From: CAWUIO01 sp963922455
GTDB taxonomy: Bacteria; Bacteroidota; Bacteroidia; Cytophagales; Microscillaceae
Direction: 5' to 3'
Length of the DNA: 64,000 bases
Assembly (NCBI GenBank): GCA_963922455.1
Contig: CAWUIO010000021.1
Location: 1 to 64,000, forward strand
The translations under genes were made by a program, and so were the position numbers. Under the pieces are notes generated by a model. It made no database searches. It was given only the letters and a program-made list of their open reading frames with translations, and was not told where the DNA came from. Every line of letters starts with the position of its first letter. Positions within the stretch are counted from its first letter, which is position 1. This document shows, piece after piece, positions 18,775 to 25,532 of this stretch.

Positions 18775-19155
18775 ATGAAAGACATACGTACTCGAGCAGA
18801 TATAGAGCAACTAGTAGCAGAATTTTATCAAGAAGCTATGGAGGATGAAACCATTGGGCATTTTTTTAATACCGTGGTAGCCCTAGACCTAGAACACCAT
18901 CTCCCGCTTATTTGCGATTTTTGGGAGACCGTACTTTTGGGTAATATCCGCTACCGGGGCAACCCTATGCTCAAACACCTGGACCTTGCCCAGAAAACAG
19001 ATTTTGAAAAAAAGCATTTCGATCGCTGGTTAAAACTTTGGGAGAGCAGCAATAAACGCCTTTTTCAGGGACCCGTTTCTGAGGAAGCCTTGCGCCGGGC
19101 CCATCAAATTGCTGGCCTGATGATGCTTAAACTCGGAATAGCCCCCAAGGCTTAA
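18775..19155 (+). CDS. Group III truncated haemoglobin
   Basis: This 126-residue globin matches group III truncated haemoglobins. It has a B10-type Tyr18 in EFYQEA, His41/His42 in the E-helix position (LEHHLPLICDFW), the proximal His68 in LKHLDL, and a G/H-helix pattern FDRWLKLWESS. The family binds oxygen or nitric oxide in the cytoplasm and is linked to NO detoxification or microaerobic life; that role is known from other members, not shown here. I chose the ATG at 18775; an upstream start adds 25 residues with no globin character. A shared terminator separates it from the convergent SnoaL-like gene. Confidence 0.9.
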   Translation: MKDIRTRADIEQLVAEFYQEAMEDETIGHFFNTVVALDLEHHLPLICDFWETVLLGNIRYRGNPMLKHLDLAQKTDFEKKHFDRWLKLWESSNKRLFQGPVSEEALRRAHQIAGLMMLKLGIAPKA

Positions 19156-19161
19156 TTCCAT

Positions 19162-19190
19162 AAAAAAGCCAAGGAAGTTACCTTGGCTTT
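19162..19190. terminator. Bidirectional terminator between haemoglobin and SnoaL-like genes
   Basis: AAAGCCAAGG and CCTTGGCTTT pair around a 6-base loop, with A residues on the left and T residues on the right. It sits 6 bases after the haemoglobin stop and 23 bases after the end of the convergent gene. Confidence 0.85.
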
Positions 19191-19212
19191 CAAGAAGTCT
19201 TTAGGGCAAAGA

Positions 19213-19572
19213 TCAAGGAGCATTGTAGTAAAAACGCTCATGCTTGATGTGCTCACCGTCCCACTGCTGCACAGCCACTTGCTCCAACATCATCCGGTTG
19301 CCATCGGCAAAGGTAAGGTCTAGGTTGCTCTCGATCATCACCTTGCCCTGGGCTTCATCGGAGCTAATACAAGTTACGGCCCCGCCGTGAATCTCCTTCA
19401 CGCTGTTTAAAAACTGTACTTCTCGCTCTCGGTTCTTTTCTTTTCCTTCGTGCACTTCACCGTTTCCTTCCACCATGATACATTCGGGGTGGTAGTACTT
19501 GTCAAAGGCTTCCAGCAATTGGCCAGAATAAAGCATGTTGTAGAGGTCTTGAGCTTTTTCTAAATAGGTCAT
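19213..19572 (-). CDS. SnoaL-like / NTF2-fold protein
   Basis: This 119-residue protein has the compact SnoaL-like layout: an N-terminal helix (EKAQDLYNMLYSGQLLEAFDKYY), then HPECIMVEGNGEVHEGKE, and strands ending in EQVAVQQWDGEHIKHERFYY. The fold often holds small hydrophobic ligands, and some members are isomerases or hydrolases; no activity can be assigned. No signal peptide is present. It is not closely related by eye to the other NTF2-like protein at 1179-1586. It is convergent with the haemoglobin gene and shares its terminator. Confidence 0.75.
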   Translation of the reverse strand: MTYLEKAQDLYNMLYSGQLLEAFDKYYHPECIMVEGNGEVHEGKEKNREREVQFLNSVKEIHGGAVTCISSDEAQGKVMIESNLDLTFADGNRMMLEQVAVQQWDGEHIKHERFYYNAP

Positions 19573-19781
19573 AAAACAAATAAAATTAAAGAGTTTACAA
19601 AATTTAAAAAAAACGAATCCCGAGATGTATTGCGACTAAGCAACGCAATATACAGCTTTTGATCCGAATTTATAAACTTCACAAACCGAATTTTTGTTCC
19701 AACATATATTTTTAAAAATCTTATCCGATTCGCTTAGGAATTGGTCAAAAATTACGACCTTTGCCGTCTAATTATAGCATC

Positions 19782-20729
19782 ATGGCCAACTGGAAGGATT
19801 CGCTACACTTGCATCTTATTGTGCTCATCTGGGGCTTTACGGCTATTTTGGGCCTACTCATTCACCTGCCTGCCGTAGAATTGGTATTTTTCCGTACCTT
19901 ACTGGCCTCGGTTATGCTGTATTTTCTTTTATATACCCGTGGCCGGAGTATAGGGGTGAGCTGGCCCGAATTAGTAAAGATTGCCGGTACAGGTTTTCTG
20001 ATTGGGGCCCACTGGATCTTGTTTTTTGCCTCGGCCAAGGTTTCTACGGCTTCGGTATGTTTGGCAGGGATGACTACGGGTACCTTGTGGACTAGTTTTG
20101 TGGAGCCTATAGTTTACAAACGCCGCATTCGGATTTACGAAATCATCCTGGCCTTTATCATTATCTTGGGCCTGTATGTGATCTTTCGCTTTGAATTTAA
20201 TCATGGACTTGGTTTAACCTTAGCCATCCTTTCGGCGCTCCTGGCGGCTCTTTTTAGTGTTTTCAACAGTGTGTTGGTCAAAAAACACGATCATTATGTG
20301 ATCACTTTCTACGAAATGAGTGCGGCTTGCCTGGGCATTGTCCACTATTTTCCCATATACCAACTTACATTTGCCGAGGGAGGGGGACTTGTCTTAGACC
20401 CCAGCTTACAAGATTGGTTCTATCTCTTGGTCCTTTCGGGAATTTGCACCGTTTACGCGTATTCTGCCAGCATCAAATTACTCCATAAGTTTAGCCCTTA
20501 TGCTATCAACCTGACCGTCAACCTCGAACCGGTTTACGGGATTGTGCTTGCCTTTCTTTTCTTTGGCGAGCAAGAAAAAATGACGGGGGGCTTTTATATC
20601 GGGACCCTAATTATTTTGGGGGCGGTTTTGTCATATCCGTATATCCGGCGATTGGCGCGGCAATGGGAGAAAACCCAGCCTGACGTACTACAGCCTGATA
20701 GTAAAACCAAAGAAAGCATATCTTCTTAG
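19782..20729 (+). CDS. DMT-superfamily (EamA) transporter
   Basis: This 315-residue inner-membrane protein has about ten hydrophobic helices in two EamA halves. The first begins LHLIVLIWGFTAILG and the second includes LAILSALLAALFSVFNSVLVKK. The second half ends with the characteristic LEPVYGIVLAFLFFGEQ, a Pro-containing helix before the gate. The family exports or imports small metabolites such as amino acids or nucleosides; the substrate cannot be read from sequence. The ATG at 19782 is used; a TTG 21 bases upstream is less likely. The box GACCTTTG at 19756-19763, one base off TAnnTTTG, may be its promoter. The last G of the TAG stop is the first base of repeat copy 6. Confidence 0.88.
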   Translation: MANWKDSLHLHLIVLIWGFTAILGLLIHLPAVELVFFRTLLASVMLYFLLYTRGRSIGVSWPELVKIAGTGFLIGAHWILFFASAKVSTASVCLAGMTTGTLWTSFVEPIVYKRRIRIYEIILAFIIILGLYVIFRFEFNHGLGLTLAILSALLAALFSVFNSVLVKKHDHYVITFYEMSAACLGIVHYFPIYQLTFAEGGGLVLDPSLQDWFYLLVLSGICTVYAYSASIKLLHKFSPYAINLTVNLEPVYGIVLAFLFFGEQEKMTGGFYIGTLIILGAVLSYPYIRRLARQWEKTQPDVLQPDSKTKESISS

Positions 20730-20860
20730 GGGCTTGCCCGCGCTCTAAAAAAACACGTGCTTATGGGGCATACCTTGCCCGCGCGGGCCGGGCTCTCGCT
20801 ACTCGCTGCCTTTCCCCGCGAGGCCCCTACGAGCTCAAACATGCCGTTCGATCCCTAAGC
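20729..20860 (-). repeat. 130-bp structured repeat, copy 6 (type A)
   Basis: Element orientation is minus. It begins on the last base of the transporter stop codon and ends 29 bases before the ccoS stop. Variable stem GCCCGCGC/GCGCGGGC (8 bp). The loop carries a second GCGCGGGCAAG string, suggesting an internal duplication. Confidence 0.94.
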
Positions 20861-20889
20861 TATGACAGCTGCCCGTCTTGACATACGTA

Positions 20890-21072
20890 CTATTCTTTTG
20901 AAGAAGGGCCTAGCTTTGTCTCCTCTGGGGGCCGTTCTTCCTCAAACAAGATACGAACCGACGGGGAATAGGTATCCTCGTATTGTCCACTCCGTATTGC
21001 CCAAAGAAAAGCCATCAAAAAGCCTCCAGCCACCAAAATACTGGCCACAATTAAAATTAAAATGACAGACAT
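20890..21072 (-). CDS. ccoS: CcoS, cbb3-type cytochrome oxidase assembly protein
   Basis: This 60-residue protein has one N-terminal membrane helix (MSVILILIVASILVAGGFLMAF cut into the first 22 positions). It then has the family signature WAIRSGQYEDTYSPSVRILF and an acidic tail. CcoS is needed to insert haem and copper into the CcoN subunit of cbb3 oxidase in other bacteria. No ccoN, ccoO, ccoP, ccoG or copper ATPase gene is nearby, which is unusual because ccoS normally sits with them. The ATG at 21072 is clear; the longer reading frame runs back into repeat copy 7 and is an artefact. Two inverted repeat copies flank the gene. Confidence 0.88.
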   Translation of the reverse strand: MSVILILIVASILVAGGFLMAFLWAIRSGQYEDTYSPSVRILFEEERPPEETKLGPSSKE

Positions 21073-21171
21073 AGGATGTAGCGTTATCTTAAACAAAAGA
21101 GCTAATAGAAAAAAGCTTATCCTATGATCATGGTCATATTCTTGGCAAGAAAGGTGATTTTTTTTGATTAG

Positions 21172-21300
21172 GCTGAGGGATAGAGCGGCCTGTTTGAGCT
21201 CGTGTTGGGCTGTGGGGAAAGGCAGCGAGTAGCGAAAGCCCGACCCCGGCGGCACTCTTTTTCAAAAGGGCATAATACGTGAATCGCCGGGGGCAGCCCC
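21172..21300 (+). repeat. 130-bp structured repeat, copy 7 (type B)
   Basis: Type B: it starts GGCTGAGGGATAGAGCGG and ends CAGCCCC, so the fifth base of the terminal pair is G-C rather than T-A. Variable stem CCCCGGCG/CGCCGGGG (8 bp). It is nearly identical in its stem to copy 9. It lies upstream of the divergent ccoS and LRR genes. Confidence 0.95.
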
Positions 21301-21402
21301 AGCAAATTCTTCAATCTTCTAAGCAAGAAAATACTTGCTGTGCCCGAGCTTTTCTTTAATTTTATGCCCGACCTGGTATGTATACCCCTTAACATCTTCC
21401 CT

Positions 21403-22383
21403 ATGTCTCGATACCTTGCCCTAGGACTTGTCTTTTTGGTTTCGGCCGAGCTGGCCGCTCAGGATACCGTAGCCACCCGTTCTATTGAAGAGGCCATTCA
21501 TGTGGCAAAAGCCGGCTCTTATGTATCCTTGGCTATTTTGACGGATAGTAATGAGGTTTTTCCCGAAGCCGTTTTTGAGATTCCCAGAGATCGTTTGGTG
21601 GGACTTATTTTAGACAATGTAGGCTATAGAATAATTCCGGAGCGGTTGGCTGAGTTTCAAGAGCTGATGTACTTTCGATATAGCTGGTTTCTCTTCTTTG
21701 AATCGCCCAATACCCAGTTTCCCCGTTTTTTGTTAAAACTGCCCAAGATCCGGTTTTTGACCATTGAGGGTATCTTTATGGACTCGGTACCGGAGGAGAT
21801 TGGGCAATTAAAGAGCCTCCGAGGGCTTGATATGTATTATTGTAAGTTACCTGATTTTCCGCGGGGGGTACTGGAGTTGGATTCCTTAGAAACCTTGCAG
21901 CTTTCCTGCAACCGTTTCGACAGTATCCCGGAAGATATCAATCGCCTAAAAAACCTGAAAACTCTGCATTTTGAGGGCGGGGCTTGCGGTTCAACTCCTA
22001 TTATTTATGTGCCGGAGACCCTTGGCGACCTTAAAAAGCTCAAGGCATTTAGCTTGGGTTACACCGAAACGGGCTTAAAAGCCCTGCCCGAGCGCTTTTA
22101 CGAGCTAAGTCAATTGGAAACTTTTGAGTGCAATGGCTGCGGGCTTCCTAGTCTATCTGAAAAACTTAGTCAGCTCCAAGCCCTCGAGAGTATTAGCCTA
22201 ATCAACATGAAAAACTTTGAAGCCTTTCCTGAGGCCTTTTTTGAGCTTCCCAACTTAAAAAAGTTCCGCTTTCATCAATATGGCGCTAAGGCTTCCCCTG
22301 GCTTAATTGAACAAAAAAGCAGAATTGAAGCCTGGGGCCAAGCCTTGGAATCCTTTGATTTTGCCCTCATAGAGAAGGACTAA
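21403..22383 (+). CDS. Secreted leucine-rich repeat protein
   Basis: This 326-residue protein has a signal peptide (about 1-20, ending ELAAQ). About seven irregular leucine-rich repeats of the L-x-x-L-x-x-L-x-L type follow, with segments such as IGQLKSLRGLDMYYCKLPDF, LDSLETLQLSCNRFDSIPE and LSQLETFECNGCGLPSLSE. LRR proteins usually bind other proteins; the partner is unknown. The C-terminal tail is helical and has no sorting signal. I start at the ATG 21403, where the signal peptide begins. Its end overlaps the end of the convergent BamA-like gene by four bases. Confidence 0.78.
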   Translation: MSRYLALGLVFLVSAELAAQDTVATRSIEEAIHVAKAGSYVSLAILTDSNEVFPEAVFEIPRDRLVGLILDNVGYRIIPERLAEFQELMYFRYSWFLFFESPNTQFPRFLLKLPKIRFLTIEGIFMDSVPEEIGQLKSLRGLDMYYCKLPDFPRGVLELDSLETLQLSCNRFDSIPEDINRLKNLKTLHFEGGACGSTPIIYVPETLGDLKKLKAFSLGYTETGLKALPERFYELSQLETFECNGCGLPSLSEKLSQLQALESISLINMKNFEAFPEAFFELPNLKKFRFHQYGAKASPGLIEQKSRIEAWGQALESFDFALIEKD

Positions 22384-23543
22384 AATGCCTCCGCAATTCC
22401 CAAGTAAAAGTTGCTATCAAACTCATAGCCAAAGCCAAAGCCGTAGTCAAAACGGATATTGAGGTTTTCTTCTTTTACGATCTTCAGGCGGAGCCCTAAG
22501 CCCGCATTGTATTTTAAATTATCCAGTTCCAGATCGGTAAAGTCATTAAATACATCCCCTACCCCGCCAAAAAAGACCATGCCGATCCGGTCCCACACGG
22601 GCAGTCTATATTCCATTTGCAGAGTCACCGTATTCCGGTCCCGGTAACGACCTTCCCGGTACCCCCTTCCCTTTTCTGCGCCACCGAGTACAGAGAGCTC
22701 GGCTACGGGCACATCTCCCCAGGCAATGCGGCTAAATAAGTTAAAAGCCAGTCCGTCGTTCCGGTTTCGCCAGGGCTTTAAATACGTCCGGGCGTCTAAT
22801 TGGTTAAAGCGAAATTGATGCGTTCCCCCCAGGGCTTTTTGATAAAATCCTTGTTTAAACTCCACAAAGCTCCCCTTGCGGGCATTCAAGACATTGTCCC
22901 GGCTATCGATAACCATGGCCAGCTCTAAACCGGCCGAGGTAGATCCATCAAAGCCACTCGGCATTTCCCGGATAAGGTTGCCTTCTTCTTCCAATTCTAC
23001 TTGGTTGATGATATTATAACGAAATCCTCCTCCCAAAAAGAGCTTTCGGTATACTTTCTTTAACAGCAAAGGCTCGATTAGGTAATTATTAAAGGAGAAG
23101 GTTTCCTCGTCACGCTCAAAGGTAAGGGGCCCCACTCCGTAGTATGACTGCGGGAAAATGGAAAAGCCTAAATTACCCGTTAGGTACCATTTTTCTTGGT
23201 TAAAAAAGATGGTATACCCAGAACCTAAGATTACTTGATTGTTTAAAGTATATAAGAGGGAGATGGGCATATTGGAGGTTCGGGTCTCTTCCCCGGCCCC
23301 TTTGAATTTGAAGAGAATTTTAGCCCCTACGCCGGCTCCCCAATTGGTAGCAGGCTCAAAGGCTACAATCGGGGCCAGTACCAATTTGGCGGGATAACGC
23401 TGCGGGTCCCGGGCGACTACGCCTTTGTTTAACTCGATTTCAAATAGTTCTAAAAGGTCTTCCACAAACCCTTGTCCGCATACAGGTTCACTCCAAATAA
23501 GACATAGGAGCACCCCTACGGTTTTCAGGCACTTTGATATCAT
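22380..23543 (-). CDS. BamA/TamA-family outer-membrane barrel (surface antigen, Omp85-like)
   Basis: This 387-residue protein has a signal peptide (about 1-23) and then only a beta-barrel domain, with alternating strands such as YLTGNLGFSIFPQSYYGVG and the family-typical GGAEKGRGYREGRYRDRN near the conserved loop 6 region. It ends in the strand LGIAEAF with a C-terminal Phe, as expected for barrels inserted by BAM. It lacks POTRA domains, so it resembles the short Omp85-like proteins rather than BamA itself. The substrate or role is unknown. The start at 23543 is an ATG before the signal peptide. Confidence 0.82.
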   Translation of the reverse strand: MISKCLKTVGVLLCLIWSEPVCGQGFVEDLLELFEIELNKGVVARDPQRYPAKLVLAPIVAFEPATNWGAGVGAKILFKFKGAGEETRTSNMPISLLYTLNNQVILGSGYTIFFNQEKWYLTGNLGFSIFPQSYYGVGPLTFERDEETFSFNNYLIEPLLLKKVYRKLFLGGGFRYNIINQVELEEEGNLIREMPSGFDGSTSAGLELAMVIDSRDNVLNARKGSFVEFKQGFYQKALGGTHQFRFNQLDARTYLKPWRNRNDGLAFNLFSRIAWGDVPVAELSVLGGAEKGRGYREGRYRDRNTVTLQMEYRLPVWDRIGMVFFGGVGDVFNDFTDLELDNLKYNAGLGLRLKIVKEENLNIRFDYGFGFGYEFDSNFYLGIAEAF

Positions 23544-23681
23544 GATAGGTTTTTCAATGGTTTATGCCTGTAAATATAGGAGATGATGCTCGAATACGAG
23601 TAAAACATCTTGTTAATTGCCGAAAAGGCTTAGTAAGCTCCCCGATAAAATTAGTAAACGACCTTCCTAATTATGCGTTTT

Positions 23682-23811
23682 GGGGCTTACCCGGGCTTTG
23701 AAGTATAGCTCAACCATAAAAAAAAGGAGGGCCCGGGTCGGGCTATCGCTACTCGCTGCCTCTTCCCGCCAGGCCAACACGAGCTCAAACAGGCCGCTCT
23801 ATCCCTAAGCC
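23682..23811 (-). repeat. 130-bp structured repeat, copy 8 (type A)
   Basis: Element orientation is minus. Variable stem ACCCGGGC/GCCCGGGT: arms of different sequence from the CCCGCGC stem of most type A copies, but still perfectly paired over 8 bp. It lies between the BamA-like gene and the M48-like fragment. Confidence 0.95.
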
Positions 23812-23840
23812 TGAATCGCCTACGTACATCACTCAAGGGA

Positions 23841-24164
23841 TCATTCGGCGGACACCATGCTTTCAAATTTCTGGATTTGGCTTTCCACCCAAACTAGCTC
23901 CTCCGTATCAACTTCTTCCCCGGGCAAGGGGGCAAGTAACCTATCTCGGTTGTTTCTTAAACTCTTAAGTACATGCGTGTATTCTTCCAAGCGAAAATGA
24001 TGTAAGGCCTCTTCTTTAAAAACCTCAGCGGGGAAGGAATTATTCCTATTTTGGACTATGTCCAGAATTTCCAATGCCTCCCGGGAAGATTCCTTACTTG
24101 TTTGGGTTTGTCTTAAGATAAGCGCTTGTAGAAATAATTCCCGTCCCGATAATTTTTGAACTTT
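23841..24164 (-). pseudogene. In-frame continuation of the M48-like gene beyond a TAG codon
   Basis: The codon directly after the TAG at 24165-24167 opens 107 further in-frame codons: KVQKLSGRELFLQALILR, then a helical TPR-like stretch (SREALEILDIVQN), a second helix pair, and a stop at 23841. There is no ATG in this part, only a TTG 31 codons in. The composition and helical pattern match the upstream protein. The simplest reading is that one ~494-residue protein has been cut by a single nonsense change; TAG read-through or a base error in this sequence are alternatives. Confidence 0.6.
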
Positions 24165-25325
24165 CTAAACTCTATCAAGAAAAGCCTGCGCATAAAAATA
24201 GTGTTTCTCATCAAACTCCAGAGAAGCATTTTCTGCCAATAAATCGACTATCATCCAGTCAAAGTTGGCATCATATCGGGTTTGATAGTCTTTACTATTT
24301 ATATTATTAAATAAGTTATATTGACGCCAAGGGAAATTGCCTTGAGTAGCAAACTCTTCACTTAGATCAATTCCTTCAAAGTAGTCTACCAAACGTTGCA
24401 TACCATCAAAATACGCCCATTCATTCTCAAAATTGGCCTGTTGGGCATAACGTCTGAGCAAGGTAGTCTGGGCCGTATCGATACGTCTGCTAACTCTTGG
24501 ATTGTCTGGTACATTTTTGGTGCTATAAAAATTAAAGGCCCCAGCTTGAAACCTACTGACCCATTCCTTGGCGGCATAGCTATGGATCATATGCAGGTTG
24601 TTATATAGAATTTCACTGGCTTGCACACTTTCTCTCATGGGGCTCAGGTTTTCTGAAGTCCCCGAAAAAGAATTAAAAACAAAGTAATTTTGAGTTTTAA
24701 GTAAGATCTGCAACCCCCCTTTTGCCAAAAGCATTTGGAGTTCTTCTTCACTGCGGCACAAGCCAATCAGGCCTGTGCTCAAAATGATCAAGCCTTGATC
24801 GGCGGTGTACTGATAGGGGCGGGACTCTTTTAATACTTTAATCTCCAATTTTGTGTAGGAAGAGCGGGGCAATCCCTGGGGTATTACCTTGGCCAAGACC
24901 CTATATAAATAGTCCACGACAAAAAGATTATCCATAAACCCCTGTTCTTCCTCCAAATGATTTACAAAATTGGCCGTGACCTTAAATAATTGAATACGAA
25001 GATTGGCTTTTGCTGGAGTAACCCTCCACCTTCGGGAAGCTAGCTCATAGTACCAAAGCTGACTGATAAAATCATCAGGAATCTTATCAATTTGAATATC
25101 ATCTCTATCTATTAAATTAAAAAAGCCTCCAGAATGTCTAATTCTTACTTTATCATTTTTAAAATGAATTACATCTACCTTTGTGCCCTGGCTCAGCACT
25201 TTATTTTGTAAGTCATTATTACTGACACTGAGATCTTTATTAAGGGTGCCTTGTAAAACTTGAGCGGGCAAGGTAGTCGTAAAACTGGCAATCAGGAACA
25301 GAAACATCAAACGTAAAAGGCTCAT
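24165..25325 (-). CDS. Degenerate M48-metallopeptidase-like secreted protein, ended by an in-frame TAG
   Basis: This 386-residue protein has a signal peptide (about 1-21), then an SH3-like segment (SQGTKVDVIHFKNDKVRIR). A region then follows M48 peptidases: PYQYTADQGLIILSTGLIGL followed by the acidic EEELQMLLAKG. In active M48 enzymes the last part is AHEIAH-like, the zinc-binding HExxH; here it reads AKGGLQ, so no zinc site is present. It is therefore a probable pseudoenzyme or a decayed enzyme. The M48 link is by pattern only and is moderate. The TAG is followed in the same frame by another 107 codons (see the adjacent entry). The ATG at 25325 is preferred to a TTG two codons upstream. Confidence 0.6.
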   Translation of the reverse strand: MSLLRLMFLFLIASFTTTLPAQVLQGTLNKDLSVSNNDLQNKVLSQGTKVDVIHFKNDKVRIRHSGGFFNLIDRDDIQIDKIPDDFISQLWYYELASRRWRVTPAKANLRIQLFKVTANFVNHLEEEQGFMDNLFVVDYLYRVLAKVIPQGLPRSSYTKLEIKVLKESRPYQYTADQGLIILSTGLIGLCRSEEELQMLLAKGGLQILLKTQNYFVFNSFSGTSENLSPMRESVQASEILYNNLHMIHSYAAKEWVSRFQAGAFNFYSTKNVPDNPRVSRRIDTAQTTLLRRYAQQANFENEWAYFDGMQRLVDYFEGIDLSEEFATQGNFPWRQYNLFNNINSKDYQTRYDANFDWMIVDLLAENASLEFDEKHYFYAQAFLDRV

Positions 25326-25473
25326 AGACAACAGGTTAAAGGTTGGCAGAATAGTTTTTGCTTGAAAGATATTCGGTTACTATAATATACTAAATTTTGC
25401 CCAGTTTCCCGTAGCCAATCAGGTCATTAACAAGACAACTAATGCTCCAACACGTATTTTTTGCTTACCATAA

Positions 25474-25506
25474 AAAAAACCGAGGAGATATAATCTCCTC
25501 GGTTTT
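25474..25506. terminator. Strong bidirectional terminator after the amylase gene
   Basis: AAAAACCGAGGAGAT and ATCTCCTCGGTTTTT form a perfect 15-bp stem around ATA, with A residues before and T residues after. It serves the amylase gene ending at 25533 and could also act on the opposite strand. Confidence 0.92.
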
Positions 25507-25532
25507 TAAACTTTGGTTCAAAAAAGGATGTA

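Noticed and set aside
20890..21255. A 121-codon frame for ccoS
   Set aside because: The first 61 codons run through repeat copy 7 and its flank; CcoS proteins start at the MSVILIL segment.
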